The notes: generated by a model from the sequence alone, not told the origin. Counted from the stretch's first letter, positions 35,160-43,069 are shown. The stretch is DNA of 64,000 nt from JBGAKG01 sp044224495 (GCA_044224495.1 JBGAKG010000001.1:186001-250000); one strand, 5' to 3'. Numbers and translations are program-made.

Positions 35160-36245
35160 TCACGGAGCCAGCCGCTTGCGCTTGATCATCTCGACCAGCG
35201 TCGTGCGATTGAGACCGAGGAGCTGCGCCGCGTGGTTGCGGTTCCAGCCCGTCCGCTCGAGCGCCTGACGAATGAGGCCGTTCTCGAACTCCTCGACGGC
35301 GGCGCGGAGCCGGATGCCGGACTCGGGGAGCGGCGTCGGGCGATCGCCGGAGAGCGAGCTCTCCGACGGACGATCGCTCGGCTGCTGCGAGGGCGACTTG
35401 GCGCCCGAGGAGACGCGGCTCGGGAGGTCGCGGACCTCCACCATCGGGCCCCGCGCGAGCAGCACGGCGCGCTCGACGGCGTTCTCGAGCTCGCGAACGT
35501 TGCCCGGCCAGGAGTACTGCTCGATCGCCGCGAGCGCGTCGGGGCTGAAGCCCTCGATGTCGCCGCGCATCGAGCGCGTCGCCGCGAGGATCAGGAAGTG
35601 CTTCGCGAGCGCCGGGAGATCCTCCGCGCGATCGCGGAGCGACGGGAGCTGAACGCGCACGACGTCGAGGCGGTAGAAGAGGTCCTCGCGGAAGCGGCCC
35701 TCGCGAACCTCGTCCTCGAGGTTGCGGTTCGTCGCCGCGACGATGCGCACGTCGCACTTCACGGTGCGGTTGTCGCCGACCGGCGTGTACTCGCGCTGCT
35801 GGATGAGACGGAGGAGCTTGACCTGCATCGCGAGCGGGAGCTCGCCGACCTCGTCGAGGAACAGCGTGCCGCCTTCCGCCGCAGCGACCGAGCCCTGCCG
35901 GGCGGCGTGCGCGCCGGTGAACGCGCCGCGCGCGTGACCGAAGAGCTCCGCCTCGACGAGGTTCTCCGGGATCGCGCCGCAGTTCACGACGACGAGCGGG
36001 CGATGCGCGCGCGGGCTCGCGTCGTGGAGCGCAGCGACGAAGAGCTCCTTGCCCGTGCCGCTCGGCCCGGTGACGAGAACGGTGCAGCTCGACGCAGCGA
36101 CGCGCTGGATCGTCGACAACGCCTCGCGCATGGCGGGGCTGTAGCCGATGATCTTTCCGCGGCTCGTGGGGAAGAGCGTCGTGCGGCGGATGCCGGTGGT
36201 CTCGTTCCCCCAGGGCTGAATCATTTCGACCGCTTCGTTCGTCAT
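35160..36245 (-). CDS. Sigma-54-dependent activator of the flagellar region (FlrC/FleQ-like, no receiver domain)
   Basis: 361 residues. Only about 30 residues precede the AAA+ domain, which has Walker A GPSGTGKE (about 60-67), the sigma-54 contact loop 'ELFGHARGAFTGAHAARQG' with GAFTGA intact, Walker B 'GGTLFLDEVGELP' and the arginine region 'FREDLFYRLDVV'. The C-terminus is a Fis-type HTH ('RTGWNRNHAAQLLGLNRTTL'). With no receiver or GAF domain its activity must be set by another protein or by level. It lies 34 bases after fliS and has its own -24/-12 site. At least seven sigma-54 sites in this window are probable targets. Confidence 0.9.
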   Translation of the reverse strand: MTNEAVEMIQPWGNETTGIRRTTLFPTSRGKIIGYSPAMREALSTIQRVAASSCTVLVTGPSGTGKELFVAALHDASPRAHRPLVVVNCGAIPENLVEAELFGHARGAFTGAHAARQGSVAAAEGGTLFLDEVGELPLAMQVKLLRLIQQREYTPVGDNRTVKCDVRIVAATNRNLEDEVREGRFREDLFYRLDVVRVQLPSLRDRAEDLPALAKHFLILAATRSMRGDIEGFSPDALAAIEQYSWPGNVRELENAVERAVLLARGPMVEVRDLPSRVSSGAKSPSQQPSDRPSESSLSGDRPTPLPESGIRLRAAVEEFENGLIRQALERTGWNRNHAAQLLGLNRTTLVEMIKRKRLAP

Positions 36246-36257
36246 GCCATGGGGTAG

Positions 36258-36273
36258 TGCACGGCATATGCCA
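36258..36273 (-). promoter_or_regulatory. Sigma-54 promoter of the activator gene
   Basis: On the minus strand TGGCATATGCCGTGCA has GG and GC exactly ten bases apart and 9 of 12 consensus bases. The -12 C (36259) is 14 bases before the start codon, which predicts an mRNA starting one to three bases before ATG. Confidence 0.55.
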
Positions 36274-36279
36274 ATCGGG

Positions 36280-36663
36280 CTAGCGGCCGGCGATCTCGGC
36301 CCACGCGTCCCGGAGCGGGGTCAGGACGCGCTTCACTTCGTCCAACGGCTCGGGCGTCTGCTGCCGATTTGCCTCGGTGACCTTCTCCATCGCGTAGGCG
36401 TAGAGGCCCCAGAGATTCTCCGCGAGGGCCCGATCGTGGCTCGGATCGATGCTGGTCGCGAGGAGCTCCAAGATGGCGTGAACACGGCTGATTTTTGCAC
36501 CCGCCGTGGCGCGATCGCCGGCCGCCATCGCGGCCTGGGCATCGCGGCAGCTCGAGAACACTTTGTCGTAGAGCATGACCACGACCTTGGCCGGGCTCGC
36601 GGTGGTGACCTGAGCCGTTTGGTAGGCAGCGGCAGCGTTACGGAGAATGTTTGGGCTGTTCAT
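36280..36663 (-). CDS. fliS: Flagellin chaperone FliS
   Basis: 127 residues from ATG 36663; a GTG at 36672 overlapping the fliD stop is possible but gives an atypical N-terminus. FliS binds the C-terminus of newly made flagellin and stops it polymerising in the cytoplasm. 'AAAAYQTAQVTTASPAKVVV' with 'MLYDKVF' is the family opening; helices with 'ISRVHAILELLATSID' and 'LWGLYAYAMEKVTEAN' follow. Coupled to fliD. Confidence 0.92.
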   Translation of the reverse strand: MNSPNILRNAAAAYQTAQVTTASPAKVVVMLYDKVFSSCRDAQAAMAAGDRATAGAKISRVHAILELLATSIDPSHDRALAENLWGLYAYAMEKVTEANRQQTPEPLDEVKRVLTPLRDAWAEIAGR

Positions 36664-36668
36664 TTTGG

Positions 36669-38018
36669 TCACTTGTTGCTGCTGTTGTTCGAATTGAGAA
36701 AGTTCGTGATCGCGTTGCCGGAGGCCTTGTAGGCGCTCACCGCCTGGTCCATCGCGGTGAACTGTGCGCGGAGGCGCGTGGTGTAGGTGTCGAGGCGCGC
36801 CTGCAGCTCGTCGACCTTCTTCGTGATGCCGCGCGACTTCGTCTGCAGGCCGGTCACGCGCGCCGCGACGATCGAGCTCGGGTCGTCGATCATCGTGTTG
36901 ATGGCGGCGACGAACGAATCCATGATCCCCGTTGCGCCTTGCGTCGCGTCGGTGACGAACAACTTCGCGACCGCGGACGGGTCGGCGGAGAGCGCGGTGG
37001 AGAGCTTGCTGGCGTTCAGCTGGAGCACGCCTTCCTTGGTGCTGCCGAGCCCGACCGCACCGAGAGAGCTGTAGAGCCCGCTCGTGCCGTTGATCGGAGC
37101 AGAGAGGAGCGCCGAGAGTCGACCGAGCACGGAGCGGATCGAGGAGTCGCCGGCGAGCTCGCTGTTCTGGGCCTTGGTCGAACCGTAGCCCGCCGTCTGC
37201 TGGCCCATCTGGATGACGGCGTTGTAGGCGGAGACGAACGTGTTGACCTTCGTCTGGAGCGCGGCAGGGTCCGCGGCGACCTTCACCTTCGCCGTGCTCG
37301 AGGTCGTGTTCGACAGCGCGAGCGTGACGCCCGGGATGACGCCGACGATCGAGTTCGACGGGCGCGTGATCGACACACCGTCGACCTTCAGCGCCGCGTC
37401 CTGCGCCGTCTGGTACTGGTTGCTCGAGCTGTTGAGCCCGAGCGTGAAGCCGTTCTCGGCGAACGTGATCGCATTCGCGGCGCCCGTGTCGAGGCCGCGG
37501 ACTTGGAGGCGATAGTTCGTGCCGTCGTAGATGACTGCGGCGTTGGCGCGCCCGCCCGAGCCGTTGATGTTCGCGGCGAGGTCGGCGAGCGAGTCCGTCG
37601 CGTTGACCGTCACGTTGGTGACGACGCCGTTGATGGTCATCGTCAAGGAACCGGCGAACCCGAGCGCGGTCGTGCTCGAGCTCTGCGGATCGGTGAACGT
37701 CTTCTGCTCGCGCGCGAGGGCGCTCACGGAGACGTCGTAGCTTCCCGAGGCTGCGGCGCCGAAGATCGACGCCGTCACGCCCGTATCGGTCGAGCTCGCG
37801 GTGAAGCTCGCGAATTGCTTGGGATCTTTGAGCGCCTGCGCGGCGCTGCGAAGCGCGGAGAGCTTGCTCGTGAACGTGCCCAACGTACTGACGGCCTGAT
37901 CGACCAGAGCCTTCGAACTGCTGAGGTTCTGGATGGGCTGCTGCTCGATCCCCGTGAGCGACGAGATGATCGACTCGACGTCGAGACCGGAAGCGAGACC
38001 GCCGAATTGGATGGGCAT
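36669..38018 (-). CDS. fliD: Flagellar filament cap protein FliD
   Basis: 449 residues. The N-terminal D0/D1 part 'IQFGGLASGLDVESIISSL' with 'LTGIEQQPIQ' is the FliD_N signature. The long middle is Ser/Thr/Ala-rich beta sequence, and the C-terminal 'VDELQARLDTYTTRLRAQFT' with 'AMDQAVSAYKASG' forms the coiled D0 helix. Capping subunits guide flagellin folding at the filament tip. It is preceded by a sigma-54 promoter at 38108 and followed by fliS. Confidence 0.94.
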   Translation of the reverse strand: MPIQFGGLASGLDVESIISSLTGIEQQPIQNLSSSKALVDQAVSTLGTFTSKLSALRSAAQALKDPKQFASFTASSTDTGVTASIFGAAASGSYDVSVSALAREQKTFTDPQSSSTTALGFAGSLTMTINGVVTNVTVNATDSLADLAANINGSGGRANAAVIYDGTNYRLQVRGLDTGAANAITFAENGFTLGLNSSSNQYQTAQDAALKVDGVSITRPSNSIVGVIPGVTLALSNTTSSTAKVKVAADPAALQTKVNTFVSAYNAVIQMGQQTAGYGSTKAQNSELAGDSSIRSVLGRLSALLSAPINGTSGLYSSLGAVGLGSTKEGVLQLNASKLSTALSADPSAVAKLFVTDATQGATGIMDSFVAAINTMIDDPSSIVAARVTGLQTKSRGITKKVDELQARLDTYTTRLRAQFTAMDQAVSAYKASGNAITNFLNSNNSSNK

Positions 38019-38061
38019 GACGAGAGCTCTCCGTTTCCTGCTCTAGAGAACGGCCGCCTCC

Positions 38062-38110
38062 GCAACACGCTGTAGCTCATGCCGTGAGGCTCGGCGTATC
38101 AGCGTGTTGC
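38062..38110 (-). repeat. 11-bp perfect inverted repeat between flagellin 1 and fliD
   Basis: GCAACACGCTG (38062-38072) and CAGCGTGTTGC (38100-38110) are exact inverted copies 27 bases apart. One arm overlaps the -12 element of the fliD promoter. On a transcript reading through from flagellin 1 it would form a long hairpin; on DNA it could be a protein site controlling fliD. It is not followed by a T run on the minus strand. Confidence 0.6.
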
Positions 38111-38123
38111 GAGAGGCGTGCCA
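38108..38123 (-). promoter_or_regulatory. Sigma-54 promoter of fliD-fliS
   Basis: On the minus strand TGGCACGCCTCTCGCA matches the -24/-12 consensus TGGCACG-N4-TTGCA at all but one base. The expected start is near 38097, giving a leader of about 79 bases to the fliD ATG, unlike the very short leaders at the other sites. Confidence 0.8.
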
Positions 38124-38148
38124 GCCGGCGGCCGCGCCGGTTTCCATC

Positions 38149-38976
38149 TCAGCCGCGGAGGAGCGACAGCGCGAGCTGCGGCGCCTGGTTGGCCTGGGTG
38201 AGAACCGCCGCACCCGCCTGCGAGAGGACCTGGCTGCGGGACATGTTCGCGGTTTCCATCGCGATGTCCGCATCCTTGATCCGGCTCCGCGCGGCGGAGA
38301 GGTTGGTCGACATCGACTGCAGGTTCGACACCGCACCGTCGAGGCGGTTCATCGCGGCGCCCCAACCCTCACGGGTCGTGGAGAGCGTCTGGATGGCCGA
38401 ATCGATCGCGGTGATCGAGCTCTGCGCGTTGGCGACCGAGTCGACCTTCGAAGCGTTGACACCGAGCGTCGTCGCAGTGACGCCGCCGAAGCTGACGCTG
38501 ACCTGGTCGCTCGCCGAGGTCCCGATGCCGACTTGGAACTTGACCGCCGCGGCCGCGCCGGACAGCAGGGCTTGCCCGTTGAACTGCGTGACGTTGGAGA
38601 TACGGTCGATTTCCGCATTGAGCGTCTGGAACTCGGTGTCGAGGTTCGCGCGGTCATTGGCCTGGAGCGAGCCGTTGCTCGACTGAACGGCGAGCTCACG
38701 CATGCGGCCGAGGATGTCGTGGATTTGGCCGGCTGCGCCGTCGGCCGTCTGCGACATGCTGATCCCGTCGTTCGCGTTGCGCTGGGCAACGGCATACGAC
38801 CGAATCTGAGCGTTCATCGCCTCGCTGATTCCGAGGCCCGCAGCGTCGTCAGCGGCGCCGTTGATACGGTAGCCGCTGGCGAGGCGCTGGTAGACCTGCG
38901 ACTGCTCGCGCTGGGTGGAAGCGAGCTGACGCTGCGCGTCGAGGGACGAAACGTTGGTACGAACGATGACTGCCAT
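38149..38976 (-). CDS. fliC: Flagellin 1
   Basis: 275 residues. The N-terminal D0/D1 region 'AVIVRTNVSSLDAQRQLAST' with 'GYRINGAADDAAGLGISEAM' and the C-terminal 'LSQAGAAVLTQANQAPQLAL' are conserved flagellin helices; the variable surface domain is short. It is a close paralogue of flagellin 2 (same length, high identity over both ends). No promoter is obvious in the 155 bases upstream, where a terminator-like hairpin and an eight-codon reading frame lie, so it may depend on read-through from flagellin 2. Confidence 0.95.
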   Translation of the reverse strand: MAVIVRTNVSSLDAQRQLASTQREQSQVYQRLASGYRINGAADDAAGLGISEAMNAQIRSYAVAQRNANDGISMSQTADGAAGQIHDILGRMRELAVQSSNGSLQANDRANLDTEFQTLNAEIDRISNVTQFNGQALLSGAAAAVKFQVGIGTSASDQVSVSFGGVTATTLGVNASKVDSVANAQSSITAIDSAIQTLSTTREGWGAAMNRLDGAVSNLQSMSTNLSAARSRIKDADIAMETANMSRSQVLSQAGAAVLTQANQAPQLALSLLRG

Positions 38977-39007
38977 GGGGACGATCCTTTCCTGTGACCC
39001 CGTGTAC

Positions 39008-39034
39008 TTACGGGGGTTTCTTTTCGGTGCTCAT
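39008..39034 (-). CDS. Eight-codon upstream reading frame in the flagellin 1 leader
   Basis: ATG at 39034 preceded by GAGGAG at seven bases; codons for MSTEKKPP then TAA, stopping 31 bases before the flagellin 1 ATG. The ribosome site is stronger than that of the flagellin itself. Two lysines and a Pro-Pro pair directly before the stop codon favour ribosome stalling that EF-P relieves (established for Pro-Pro motifs in general). It may be a leader peptide that controls flagellin translation. It is a prediction from the ribosome site and codons only. Confidence 0.4.
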   Translation of the reverse strand: MSTEKKPP

Positions 39035-39076
39035 TGCGTGTCTCCTCAGTTGATGTTTCACGATGCCGAACAACCC

Positions 39077-39119
39077 ACCCGCGACGCCGCCCCGGAGCTA
39101 CCGGGACGACGTCGCGGGT
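39077..39119 (-). terminator. Terminator-like hairpin between the flagellin genes
   Basis: A perfect 10-bp stem (39077-39086 with 39110-39119) with inner CCCGG/CCGGG pairing lies 12 bases after the flagellin 2 stop. The following minus-strand sequence is only moderately T-rich, so partial termination with read-through to flagellin 1 is likely. Confidence 0.6.
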
Positions 39120-39131
39120 CTCTCACCCCGC

Positions 39132-39959
39132 TCAGCCCTTGAGGAGCGAGAGGGCGAGCTGGGGTGCTTGGTTGGCTTGGGTCAGGACGGCGGCGCCGGC
39201 CTGCGAGAGAACGCTGTTGCGCGACATGTCGGCCGTCTCCTGCGCGATGTCCGCGTCCTTGATGCGGCTGTGCGCGGCGGAGAGGTTCGTCGACATCGAC
39301 TGGATGTTCGACACGGCGCCGTCGAGGCGGTTCATCGCAGCGCCCCAGTTCTCACGCATCGTGGAGAGCGTCTGGATGGCCGCGTCGACCGAGTTGATCG
39401 CGGTCTGCGCGTTCGCGACCGAGTCCACCTTCGAGGCGTTGAGGCCGAGCGTGGTCGAGCTGACGCCGCCGAAGAGGACCGAGACCTGGTCGCTGGCGGT
39501 GGTGTTGATGCCGACCTGGAACTTCACGGCCGCCTGAGCGCCGGAGAGCAGGCTCACGCCGTTGAACAGCGTGACGTTCGAGATGCGGTCGATTTCCGCC
39601 GAGAGCGTCTGGAACTCGGTGTCCAGGTTCGCACGGTCGGTCGCCTGGAGCGCACCGTTGCTCGATTGCACGGCGAGCTCGCGGAGGCGGCCGATGATGT
39701 CGTGGATCTGGCCCGCGGCGCCATCGGCCGTCTGGACCATCGAAACCGCGTCGTTGGCGTTGCGGAGCGCCACCGCGAAAGAGCGGATCTGCGCGTTCAT
39801 CGCTTCGCTGATGCCGAGACCTGCCGCGTCGTCTGCGGCGCTGTTGATGCGGTAACCGCTGCCGAGGCGCTGGAAGGTCTTGCCCGACTCCATCTGGGTA
39901 CGGGCGAGCTGACGCTGGGCATCGAGAGAGGAAACGTTGGTACGAACGATGACGGCCAT
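39132..39959 (-). CDS. fliC: Flagellin 2
   Basis: 275 residues from ATG 39959, the start that aligns with flagellin 1; AAGGAG lies about nine bases upstream. Same D0/D1 architecture: 'GYRINSAADDAAGLGISEAM', 'ELAVQSSNGALQATDRANLD', C-terminal 'SVLSQAGAAVLTQANQAP'. It differs from flagellin 1 mainly in the middle domain. It has its own sigma-28-like promoter (40043-40069), an operator-like repeat and a structured leader, and appears to be the leading flagellin of the pair. Confidence 0.95.
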   Translation of the reverse strand: MAVIVRTNVSSLDAQRQLARTQMESGKTFQRLGSGYRINSAADDAAGLGISEAMNAQIRSFAVALRNANDAVSMVQTADGAAGQIHDIIGRLRELAVQSSNGALQATDRANLDTEFQTLSAEIDRISNVTLFNGVSLLSGAQAAVKFQVGINTTASDQVSVLFGGVSSTTLGLNASKVDSVANAQTAINSVDAAIQTLSTMRENWGAAMNRLDGAVSNIQSMSTNLSAAHSRIKDADIAQETADMSRNSVLSQAGAAVLTQANQAPQLALSLLKG

Positions 39960-39989
39960 GGGAGTGCTCCTTCTTGGAGGTTCAGAATC

Positions 39990-40016
39990 GCTCCGAGCCA
40001 TCTTGGCTTTCGGAGC
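39990..40016 (-). promoter_or_regulatory. Hairpin in the flagellin 2 mRNA leader
   Basis: A perfect 7-bp stem (39990-39996 with 40010-40016) with an inner 4-bp stem lies 30 bases before the flagellin 2 ATG, in the predicted leader. It could regulate translation or stability, and it is a possible target of the CsrA-FliW protein. Confidence 0.45.
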
Positions 40017-40042
40017 CGGGCTTCATTGCCCTTCGCCGTTGG

Positions 40043-40069
40043 AGTACGGTGACCCGGAGGATCCCTTTA
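40043..40069 (-). promoter_or_regulatory. Sigma-28-like promoter of flagellin 2
   Basis: On the minus strand TAAAGGGA, 11 bases, then ACCGTACT. This agrees with the flagellar consensus TAAAGTTT-N11-GCCGATAA in TAAAG, exact spacing and the CCG core, but not in the last -10 bases. Predicted leader about 77 bases. Confidence 0.45.
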
Positions 40070-40077
40070 GGGGTTCG

Positions 40078-40096
40078 GCACGAAATCAATTCGTGC
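40078..40096. promoter_or_regulatory. Operator-like inverted repeat upstream of flagellin 2
   Basis: GCACGAA-ATCAA-TTCGTGC, perfect 7-bp arms with a 5-base spacer, lies nine bases upstream of the -35 element. A second small repeat, GTGCA-GAA-TGCAC, overlaps it at 40093-40105. Arm length and spacing fit a dimeric DNA-binding protein. Confidence 0.5.
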
Positions 40097-40112
40097 AGAA
40101 TGCACAAAGCAG

Positions 40113-40144
40113 AGAGCCCGCGCGTCGCGAGACGCACGGGCTCT
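40113..40144 (-). terminator. Terminator of the receiver-GGDEF-HDOD gene
   Basis: An 8-bp outer stem (40113-40120 with 40137-40144) and a 5-bp inner stem close on a GCGA loop, 24 bases after the stop codon at 40169. The opposite direction has TTTCTTTC, so it may work on both strands. Confidence 0.7.
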
Positions 40145-40168
40145 TTCTTTCGGAACTGGGACGGGATG

Positions 40169-41998
40169 TCAGCGCGCGGGCGTCGAAGCGTCGCGCAGCG
40201 CACGGATCACGCCGTCGAGGACGCCCTTGATGCGCTCCGACCGGAACCCGAGCCGCGAGAGCGCCTCGAGGTGCTCGGGCGGGAGCTGAACGTCGTCGAG
40301 CGAGCGGTCGCCCACGAAATCAGCCAGATCGACGAAGGTCTCCGCCCCTTGCACGACGCGAATCGGGAGCCGGTGCGCCTCCGCGGCCCCGTGGTGCGAC
40401 TCGCAGACGTGAACGATGTCGAGCGGCAGGTTCCACGCGCGCGCGACGTCCGCACCCGCCTTGCCATGGTGCTTCGCGACCAAGTCCTCCGCGATCTCCG
40501 GCGCCTCGATCGCCGCCGGGAGCTGCGCGAGGATGCGGTAGATGCGCGCCTCGCCGATGTCGCGCAGGAGCGCCGCGAGGTAGGCGTACTCGTAGGGCCC
40601 GATCTCGCGCGCGACGACGCGGGCGGCGACCGCTTCGCGAACGCTGCGCTGGAAGGAGCGCGCGACTTGCGAGCGGAAGAACGGCAGCTCTTCGTTCGCG
40701 CGCTCGTACACGATCTGGAGAAGCAGATCGCGCGAGGCGCTCAGGCCGATGCGGACGATCGCGCCCTGCGTCGACGTCGCGCGGTAGCCGCGCGAGTAGA
40801 CCGCCGAGCTCGCGACGGCGACGAAGCGCGCCGCGAGCGAGGGATCGCGATCGACGAGCTTCGCGATCCGCGAGATGTCGGTCGCGGGGTCTTCGGCCAG
40901 GCGGAGCGCGGCCGCCGCGGCCTCCGGGAGAAGCGGGAGGCCCGCTCGCCCGCTGGAGAGCTTCACGAGGAGCTCGCCCTCGAGGATGTCGCGTGGGCTC
41001 AGCGAAGGGACCGCCGGCGCCGCGAGCGACGGCGGCTTCGTGCCGGCGAGCTCGACGCGGTTCCGCCCACCGTTCTTCGCCCGGTAGAGGGCGGCGTCCG
41101 CGCGCTGAACGAGGCGATCGACGTCGCCGTCGATCCGCGGATCGAGCCACGCGACACCGAAGCTCGCCGTCACCTTCCGCCCGCGGAGGCGCGGAAACGA
41201 CAGGGCTGCGACGGCCTCGCGATAGCGCTCCGCGGGGTCGCGGCAGGCCTCGAGCGACGGGGTGAGGCCGGTGAGGATGACGAACTCTTCGCCACCCCAG
41301 CGCCCGACCTCGTGCCCGGGATCGCGGTTCTGCTTGAGGGCGGCGGCGACGGCGCGGAGGACCTCGTCGCCCACGTCGTGGCCGAACCCGTCGTTGATCG
41401 ACTTGAAGTGATCGACGTCGACGAAGATCAGCCCGAACGGCTCGCCCCGCAGCGCCAGGTCGTCGAGGCGCAGGTCGATCGCGCGGCGATTGAGGAGGCC
41501 GGTGAGCCCGTCCTGGATCGCCTCGCGCCGAAAATCATTGCGCTCTGCACGCAATCGACGCATGCGGTCACGATCGCGCTTGTTCCGGAGCTGCACGCGA
41601 ACGCGCGCCTGGAACTCCAGGAGGCGACCGGTGACGGACAGGCAGTCGTCGGCGCCGCAGAGGAGGCCGCGCGAGACGAGCTGCTCGTCGGTCGCGTCGC
41701 GCGTCAGGAGGATGATTGGCGTGTGGCGCCCGGGCTCCAACGTGCGGAGCTCGCCGCAGACCTCGAAGCCCGTCCCGCCGCCGATCTGGATGTCGACGAG
41801 CACCAGGTCCGGGCTCGAAGCGACGATGGGCGTGAGGTTTCCGCTCGGCTCGTGGACCTCGACTTCGTAGCCGGACTGCGTGAGCGGCTCCAGGAGCGTC
41901 TCCGCGAGGCGCGAGTCGCCGTCGAGCAGGATCACGCGCGGCTTCGACTCCGCGATCGGCGGAGCGCTGCTCATCGTGGGCGGCAACGAGAGCTGCAT
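40169..41998 (-). CDS. Receiver-GGDEF-HDOD protein (diguanylate cyclase)
   Basis: 609 residues from ATG 41998; ATG 41974 is an alternative. Receiver (about 20-140): 'VILLDGDSRLAETL', acceptor Asp in 'DLVLVDIQIGGG', 'IILLTRDATDE'. GGDEF (165-335): 'DGLTGLLNRRAIDLRLDDL', 'DVDHFKSINDGFGHDVGDEV', active site RWGGEEF, so it should make c-di-GMP; an upstream RxxD inhibitory site is not obvious. HDOD (360-590): 'LPLLPEAAAAALRLAEDP', 'HHGKAGADVARAWNLPLDIV' with degenerate HD residues. It sits next to flagellin genes and could set c-di-GMP for motility. Confidence 0.9.
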   Translation of the reverse strand: MQLSLPPTMSSAPPIAESKPRVILLDGDSRLAETLLEPLTQSGYEVEVHEPSGNLTPIVASSPDLVLVDIQIGGGTGFEVCGELRTLEPGRHTPIILLTRDATDEQLVSRGLLCGADDCLSVTGRLLEFQARVRVQLRNKRDRDRMRRLRAERNDFRREAIQDGLTGLLNRRAIDLRLDDLALRGEPFGLIFVDVDHFKSINDGFGHDVGDEVLRAVAAALKQNRDPGHEVGRWGGEEFVILTGLTPSLEACRDPAERYREAVAALSFPRLRGRKVTASFGVAWLDPRIDGDVDRLVQRADAALYRAKNGGRNRVELAGTKPPSLAAPAVPSLSPRDILEGELLVKLSSGRAGLPLLPEAAAAALRLAEDPATDISRIAKLVDRDPSLAARFVAVASSAVYSRGYRATSTQGAIVRIGLSASRDLLLQIVYERANEELPFFRSQVARSFQRSVREAVAARVVAREIGPYEYAYLAALLRDIGEARIYRILAQLPAAIEAPEIAEDLVAKHHGKAGADVARAWNLPLDIVHVCESHHGAAEAHRLPIRVVQGAETFVDLADFVGDRSLDDVQLPPEHLEALSRLGFRSERIKGVLDGVIRALRDASTPAR

Positions 41999-42018
41999 CT
42001 TCGCCGCAGCCACCCTCC

Positions 42019-42240
42019 TCACGGGAGGAGCGGGCGCTGCCCCGGGTACCAGAGCAGGCTGGTGAAGACGATCCGCGACGGATCCGACGGCTGCGGGGTG
42101 GACTCCGGAGCGGGTTCGATCGTCCGCATCCGAATGCCGCTCTGACGCTCGGTCGCCTGCGGAGTCTCGGCGATGCTCTCGCGCTCGCTCGACGTCACCA
42201 GGGCCAGGTTCCCGAACCGCTTCGTTGCCATCTTGCCCAT
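42019..42240 (-). CDS. Small unsupported-family ORF upstream of the GGDEF gene
   Basis: 73 codons, ATG 42240 with no good ribosome site. Sequence includes 'KRFGNLALVTSSERESIAET' and ends 'FTSLLWYPGQRPLLP'. It fills the space between two genes on the same strand and ends 21 bases before the next gene, which favours it being real, but there is no homology I recognise. Confidence 0.35.
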   Translation of the reverse strand: MGKMATKRFGNLALVTSSERESIAETPQATERQSGIRMRTIEPAPESTPQPSDPSRIVFTSLLWYPGQRPLLP

Positions 42241-42293
42241 TGGAACGGCCGGTCGGAGGATTGCTGTAGCCTCGCGGCGCGTACGACTGCATC

Positions 42294-42914
42294 TCAGCGC
42301 CCTCCCGCGGTCCAACGGTACGCCGTCGCGGAGAGCGCCTCCGCGCGACGCGTGAGGAATGCACCCGACGTCCGCGGCACCTCGACGAAGCTCCCCGAAG
42401 CCGCGGCGAGCGCGGCGACGCGACGCGAGAGGCGCATGCGCGGGCGCGCGACGACGAGGAGCAGCGGCTCTCCCCACGCATCGATGCCGGCGACGACGTC
42501 GCGGTGCATCCGCGCTTGCTCGCTGAGGAGCTCCGGCTCCGCGAGCACGTCGGCGAGCTCGGTGCAGGTGCGATCGAGCAGCTCGCGCACGCTCTCTTCG
42601 CCCACGGTCGCCGGGCTCCGCCCGCGGCCCGTCAGCGCGGAGAGCCCGCGACTTGACGCCGTCAACGGTCCGACGCCGACGCGACTCCGCTCCCACCCAT
42701 CGGTCGGCGCGGAGGCGGTGCGCTCTCCCTCGAGCTCCAGAGCGACCGGTCGATATTCGTCGATCAGCCAAGCTCCCAAGTCCCGTTTGTCCCAATACGG
42801 AGCACCGTAGAGGAAGGACTGAATCGCGCGGGTACAGCGCTGGGCATAAGATTCGGCCGTTTCGCCGTGCGGGAGCACGTGAACGACGCGGGCGAAGGCG
42901 TTCGACTCCGACAT
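42294..42914 (-). CDS. Hypothetical protein with its own sigma-54-like promoter
   Basis: 206 residues from ATG 42914, chosen because a -24/-12 site ends 14 bases upstream as at other flagellar genes. 'ESYAQRCTRAIQSFLYGAPY', 'WDKRDLGAWLIDEYRPVALE' and 'LLDRTCTELADVLAEPELLS' are helical; the end is 'RRVAALAAASGSFVEVPRTS'. No family recognised. Its place and promoter suggest a flagellum-linked role, perhaps an assembly or regulatory factor (inference). Confidence 0.55.
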   Translation of the reverse strand: MSESNAFARVVHVLPHGETAESYAQRCTRAIQSFLYGAPYWDKRDLGAWLIDEYRPVALELEGERTASAPTDGWERSRVGVGPLTASSRGLSALTGRGRSPATVGEESVRELLDRTCTELADVLAEPELLSEQARMHRDVVAGIDAWGEPLLLVVARPRMRLSRRVAALAAASGSFVEVPRTSGAFLTRRAEALSATAYRWTAGGR

Positions 42915-42927
42915 GTCCGTCCTTCGT

Positions 42928-42943
42928 TGCACGTCTCGGTCCA
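42928..42943 (-). promoter_or_regulatory. Possible sigma-54 promoter of the 42294-42914 gene
   Basis: On the minus strand TGGACCGAGACGTGCA has GG and GC ten bases apart and 9 of 12 consensus bases. The -12 C is 15 bases before the ATG, so the mRNA would begin about three bases before the start codon. Confidence 0.45.
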
Positions 42944-43069
42944 TGCGATTCGGACCCGCGAGTGTGCCGAAGCGACCGGCTCGACCGTGACGCACGAGAG
43001 CCCGGGCTCCGCACGCGCGAGGCGAACGGCAGAGCTCGGGCTCCGCGCTGGCGGACTACGGGCGACCGC

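Noticed and set aside
42997..43046. 16-bp near-identical direct repeats at 42997-43012 and 43031-43046
   Set aside because: Short, one mismatch, no target duplication or mobile gene nearby; probably chance or part of a weak terminator.
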